In this document: in pieces, positions 59,540 to 64,000 of the stretch | Position numbering within the stretch: the first letter of the stretch is position 1 | How the letters are laid out: each line of letters opens with the position of its first letter | Assembly: GCF_051622035.1 (NCBI RefSeq) | Contig: NC_135358.1 | Span: 11,538,001-11,602,000, forward strand | Direction of reading: 5' to 3' | Origin: Arctopsyche grandis | Taxonomy: Eukaryota > Arthropoda > Insecta > Trichoptera > Hydropsychidae | DNA length: 64,000 nt | The notes under the pieces: generated by a model | What the model saw: the letters and a program-made list of their open reading frames with translations, nothing else | Told to the model about the DNA's origin: nothing | Database searches by the model: none | Made by a program: the position numbers and the translations under genes

Positions 59540-60385
59540 TCTAATTTTCATGTTATGATACCCAGACAGCAGACTTATTCATATATTTTTCCAATTTTTA
59601 CCGCCCCAGGAACGCTGAGCAATTCATCTATATACCTATGTACTATGATTTTATTGTTCATAGATTATGTTCACAATACATCTTCGGTATATTCTAATAC
59701 CTGCCAATCCAGGGATCATTTCCTATTTTACACATTATTTTTCATGGCAATATTTTAAATATTATCTTATTTTAATTTTAGTGTATAAAACATAACGGGA
59801 AAAAAAGTTAAAAACCTATTTTAATTTTTTTTATAAATTTATTTTATTACATTTTATACCAGGAAGGCCTTACAGGTAAACCCAAATGCGCCTTCCTGGC
59901 CAATTACAAAACAATGCAGCATTTTTATTACACAAGTCGCTGAATTACGAGACACTGAAAAACTCGCAAATTAACGAGACATCTATGAATTGTACATAAA
60001 TTTTATTGTAAATTTAATCATACTCAAATAGTGGTGACATAGTAGGTAGGAAGCTTTTCAGCCAATTTAAACAATGCAATCAGAGAAATTGGCAAACTCT
60101 GATAGGAAACGATCGAACTGGAGTCTACAGATATACTCAGAAAAAATCTTTGCAATCGAGGTCAGTTCGTGGGATCGAACCCGGCGCCTCTCGGTGTTAG
60201 GCAGAAGCTTAACGACTGAGCTATGCTGCTGGCTGTTCATATTACATTTTACATAAATGTTCATAATACAATTTATAAATATGTGTATACTACTTTTGAC
60301 TAAAGACTCTTTAGAGTCGACGTTCTAAAGCAAATTGTGTTTAGTTTATACCTGAAGGGTGTAGAAATCTTGTTGTAATTAATGA
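59540..60385 (-). mobile_element. Jockey-like element 3' region split by a SINE
   Basis: Segments 59540-59845 and 60252-60385 correspond in order to 21520-21800 of the relic at 21.7-22.3 kb: TATGTTCACAATACATCTT, AAAAACCTATTT, then GTTCATAATACA, GACTAAAGACTCTTTAGAGTCGA-like and TATACCTGAAGGGTGTAGA. The SINE at 59857-60240 interrupts it, flanked by ATTACATTTTA on both sides. Confidence 0.8.
59857..60240 (-). mobile_element. tRNA-derived SINE, full-length, with target duplication
   Basis: The minus strand starts at CAGCCAGCAGCATAGCTCAG. The head has a tRNA-like arrangement (TAGCTCAGTCGTTAAGC and box B GGGTTCGATCCC). The body GACTCCAGTTCGATCGTTTC and GAGTTTGCCAATTTCTCTGA follows, then the tail TTGGCCAGGAAGGCGCATTT ending in AAGGCCTTCCTGGTA. 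ATTACATTTTA flanks both sides (about 59846-59856 and 60241-60251). This is the most complete copy of the family here, about 385 bases. Confidence 0.88.
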
Positions 60386-61340
60386 TAAAACCAAAACTGA
60401 TATTCAATGTATTAATTCAGTGCAAATTGGCGTAAATTTATTATTCCTTTTAATTATTTTCCACTGTTCTCTTTTATTTATACGATTATACATAGTAATT
60501 TCGATCTGTTGAAATTTTCAAAAATGATTCACGATTAGAAAGTCTATCAATCAAAGCGCGTCAATCAATGTGCGAGCCGGCCCATGAGTCAATTGAAAAT
60601 TTGCGTTGGGTAAAATTTATTATAATCCATTTAAATAATAAATGACACATATTACTCGCGAATTGGTTCGGAAACACTCGAATCACTATAATTTTGACAG
60701 ACACACAATTTGCAAAGATTTAGGGTTAACATGTCAAATTGCCATCATTAATCAAACGATCGGTTCATAAAATAAACCAACCCCCTTCCCTCTCACAACA
60801 CAGAATATTTCCATTAATCATCCACGGTATATATTAATACATACATATGTAGTACATATCACGACTCTTTGACGATACTCACTTCGACATTATTGTTGTT
60901 GTCACAGAAAAAAATATGCATATAAATTAAATATAAAAACATACGTGTAATATTTTTTTTATTATTTATTTTAATAAAACGAAAATATCATATATATAAT
61001 AGCGCTATTCTGTGTGTCTGCGATAAAGCTTGCCATAGTATAATAGTCGTTTTGATTCGACATGCATATGTACGTCACAGTTAAAACACTGCCAACAAAA
61101 TGTATACGAATATAATAACGAATCAAGAAAAAACCTGTATAAATACTGTTTGCTACCAATACTTACTCTAGGAAAATAGTCTCACAAGCATATAGCGCCA
61201 TCTATTGAAAATTAATTTTTCTATTGGTGTTTTATATTGTTTACAAGTACGTAGATATTAGACAAAATTAATTAATTAATAAAATAAATTTTCAATAGAT
61301 GGCGGTAAATTCTCTGCCAAGAGGAAACATTGGTATCAAA
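60386..61340. other. Intergenic DNA, no gene seen
   Basis: AT-rich. Contains an inverted pair ATAGCGCCATCTATTGAAAA (61191-61210) and TTTTCAATAGATGGCGGTAA (61287-61306), about 80 bases apart. This small palindromic repeat may bound a tiny MITE (about 61191-61310). Confidence 0.45.
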
Positions 61341-61342
61341 TA

Positions 61343-61416
<74 letters not shown>
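61343..61416. repeat. (TA)n microsatellite
   Basis: About 74 bases of TA dinucleotides preceded by TGGTATCAAATAG. Confidence 0.96.
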
Positions 61417-61421
<5 letters not shown>

Positions 61422-61559
61422 ATAAGTTTTTTTCTTATGTTATTGTATTGTACATATGTATGTATGTATATACGTTTTGGCAGTGACTTACCTGTGACGT
61501 ACATATGTATGTATGTATGTAAGTTTATCAAATCGAAACGACTATTTTAGTACGGCGAA

Positions 61560-62499
61560 CATTATTTCAGACAGACAGACAGTTTGTCTTTTATATTTAT
61601 GTAGCTAGTTTTTTTTTTACTAATGAAGGTCTGTTCATACTTAACAGCACTGCACAGCTTCAGCACTGCACGACTCTGTTTCAAATATGTCATTTTATTA
61701 TATTTCTATTCATATCTACCTACACGTCGCGGTCACGTCACGTTCACAGCAAGGCAAAATCGGCTTACTTATACATTACAGGCCATGACGATACGGCGCA
61801 ATATTACTTACGACGTATTGTCGAGTACTTACAATATGAATGCATATACGTGCATTCGTAGCTACGCGTCAGAATACAAGTCAGCAAAAATGTTTTGGCG
61901 TTTATCGTACGAAAAATTATGTATAATCGCGTTGTTGTTGGAAGAAGCTCAAGAAGGCAATAAAAAAGCACGGAGGCGTTTTGATGTGCATTCCATGTTA
62001 AAAAATAGAAAAACCGAAGGAGAGTTTTGGACACTGTATAAGGAGCTTGTGGATGATGGACAAAATTTTTTTTAATATTTCCGTAAAAAATTTAAAATAT
62101 ATTTTAAATACATATTTGCGCCAAAACCATGTCGAAAGATTGAACAGCTGTCAACTGACACTATCGATAATTGGTCCAAAACAGCAAAGTGGCAGACTCA
62201 TGGCACGTAATTCGCGTGTATATTTCCACGATGGCCAAAAAAACGGATACGATACGATGACGGATGTTGCTGTAAGGTATGAACAGGAAATTTCGGGTAC
62301 TGCTGTAAGCTTGCCGTGGCGTAAATGTGGCGGTTGGTATGAATATACCCATACAAAATGTACCAAAGAATACTTTTCGTACGGCCAGATACCTGCTGAA
62401 GTCGGTACGTGCTGACTAGGTATGAACACCCCTTAATACACCCTGAAACTTAAAAAAAACCAAAAGCACCCGTTGATATTTCAACGGGCACAACACTAG
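61560..62499 (+). mobile_element. Helitron-like element carrying a Harbinger/ALP1-like fragment
   Basis: The right end is typical for Helitrons: a perfect 8-bp stem CCCGTTGA-TATT-TCAACGGG (62469-62488), then CACAACACTAG and insertion before T (62500). The left end is not certain. Inside, the plus strand encodes FWRLSYEKLCIIALLLEEAQ, KARRRFDVHSMLKNRKTEGE and FWTLYKELVDDGQNFF (61890-62070). This is the N-terminal region of PIF/Harbinger-derived HARBI1/ALP1-type proteins (usually VHP...R...GEF.TLY.EL..D..KFF). After a frameshift ISVKNLKYIL (62078-62107) continues it. The catalytic DDE region is missing. A following 60-codon stretch (about 62200-62415) with WRKCGGWYEYTHTKCTKEYF is not recognised. 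Confidence 0.7.
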
Positions 62500-62509
62500 T
62501 TATATTTAG

Positions 62510-63905
62510 TTAGCGGTGAAAGTTTGAGGAGCGTTGTCGTTGTTCGATGCACTATTCTGCTGACATGTTTATACATGAAAGTAATCTTATCCTATTTAGT
62601 ATACAAAACAAAGTACATAATTCAAATACATTTAATATATTTAGTATTTAATATATTAAATACATATATTTAATGTTCAAATAAATTTAATAAAAAAACA
62701 AATTAATATTTATTATTAGATTTACTACTACAAACCTGCTGGAACCAGGTAGTATTTAATAAATTACTACCTGTATAGTCTGCCACTTTTGTTAGTTGTG
62801 ACTTTATTGTCGAGCGGTAAGGTCGGTCCATCCTAAGCAAGTATCGACTTGGTTCCAGCCTCAAAATGTTTTCTAAACTTAAGAGGTATTATTATTTATT
62901 ATTTGTATTTATAGACACAACAAACTCGCTAGTTCATACTTCTCTAAATATCTATAATTTTCTATTGATTGACCTTGACATTTTGAATTCCACTTGATTT
63001 TGTTGAATTATACACCGTATGCCCTGAAAACAAGGCGAACCCCCCCCCCCCCTCCCCCTCACTATTTTTACTTTATTTAAAATTTGTTCGTATATATGTA
63101 TGTATGTTACAGTCAAAATTGTATTACCAAATGTAATATGTTTTGACTAGTTAAAGTATGTGTCATACGTATGTATGTATATCCCACGTGATTATTTCAT
63201 ATAGCACAATTGGTTTACAATCTGACTGGTCAGAATTAGTCAATATGTACATATACCGATTCTTTCATCTAATATTTGAATATGATTTACAGAACCTAGG
63301 CTTTCAATGCGCACCGATTTTTATGTATTTATTCACAGTACTGATTTTCGTGAAAACATCACCTGACTAGTAATTTGAGTCGAAAAGTCATATTTTTTTT
63401 GTTTTGAACACATTCTTAAGGTTATCATAATTTTAAACTACTTTTCATAATTCTTTAGTAATATTAAAGCATTCCTGAAAAATAAAACATACTGTAAAAA
63501 TATCTAAATTGCCAAACTAATATAATATACATATGTATATTAATACTGGCCAGCAACAGTGAAACTGTATTTTCACCTATAGAAACATATGCACATATAT
63601 CTACTAGTTAATTTGTATTCGAATATGAATTATCTAAAACGCCAGATAAAATATATTAGAGCTAATAATACACTTTGACGATAACATATAAATACATACA
63701 TACATATGTAAATACTAACGATGTTTTTAATTTTTTTTATGAAAATTGATTGGCTGAAACCCTAGAAACAAAAAAAACATAATTATATCACTAATATAAT
63801 CCTATAGTATATATTAATCATACTTTTTATACTAACAGTCAATCTTTTTTATTTTATTAAGTTTAATAACTTCATGTTTAAATATTTACATGTGTGTTTT
63901 TGAAT
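62510..63905. other. Intergenic or intronic DNA
   Basis: AT-rich, with a C-run of 13 (about 63041-63053) and short microsatellites. No recognised element. If the exon at 63911 is real, the last part is intron. Confidence 0.4.
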
Positions 63906-63910
63906 TACAG

Positions 63911-64000
63911 TACATCAAAAAATGACTTGAGAGGAGTGTTCCGATCAATGTTTTCAAACAACAACAGTAGGCTGGATGATATAAGCAATCAAACATCATT
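63911..64000 (+). CDS. Possible exon start of a plus-strand gene running out of the window
   Basis: TTTTTGAATTACAG (acceptor AG at 63909-63910) is followed by 90 bases open in one frame only, reading TSKNDLRGVFRSMFSNNN and then SRLDDISNQTS, while the other two frames stop early. Codon use and composition look protein-like and the flanking DNA is markedly more AT-rich. I do not recognise the protein. Start, end and donor are outside the window. It could be a chance frame. Confidence 0.4.

Noticed and set aside
60165-60236. Possible tRNA gene on the minus strand
   Set aside because: Although it has box A- and B-like motifs, it is the head of a SINE with a full body, tail and target duplication.

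Overview
The window looks like insect (at least arthropod) nuclear DNA. It is AT-rich and intergenic sequence dominates. It is peppered with short TACATATGTATGTA-type microsatellites and dense with decayed transposons: non-LTR retrotransposons, tRNA-derived SINEs, hAT, Tc1/mariner, Harbinger and Helitron-like elements. Genes carry small phase-0 introns with GTAAGT-type donors. There is no bacterial-style operon, rRNA, true tRNA or CRISPR array. The exact species cannot be told from the sequence.

Layout. 0.75-2.5 kb: a Helitron-like element swollen by extremely GC-rich minisatellites. 3.8-24 kb: no recognisable host gene. This stretch holds retrotransposon and DNA-transposon relics, SINEs, several unclassified repeats, and a scatter of GC-richer unique islands that may be conserved non-coding DNA. 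24.8-52.4 kb: the main feature, a tandem cluster of seven related loci, all on the minus strand. Six appear structurally usable and one is a clear pseudogene. Each encodes a signal peptide, one or more diverged MAM-like beta-sandwich domains split by a phase-0 intron just before a conserved F-x-A-I-D/H motif, usually a Thr/Ser/Glu-rich mucin-like stalk, and (except in the last locus) one transmembrane helix with a short basic tail. 52.4-63.9 kb: more transposon relics, a large foldback hairpin at 57 kb, a GC-rich island at 58 kb, a SINE nested in a retrotransposon, and a Helitron-like end with a Harbinger N-terminal fragment. The last 90 bases look like the start of an exon of a plus-strand gene that continues outside the window.

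The most interesting biology is the MAM-like/mucin cluster. It shows recent birth and death in progress. One locus has three nearly identical 661-bp exon+intron units, giving a predicted four-domain 782-residue product, and it has lost its membrane anchor through a frameshift. It and its neighbour are products of a segmental duplication that includes the upstream DNA. A third locus is killed by a pair of 137-bp MITEs inserted head-to-head into its coding exon, with three evenly spaced CATT target copies. The predicted products would sit at or be shed from the cell surface. A gut, haemocyte or epithelial glycocalyx role is only an inference, partly from GATA motifs at a similar distance upstream of several start codons.

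All family assignments were made by reading motifs by eye. No database search was possible.
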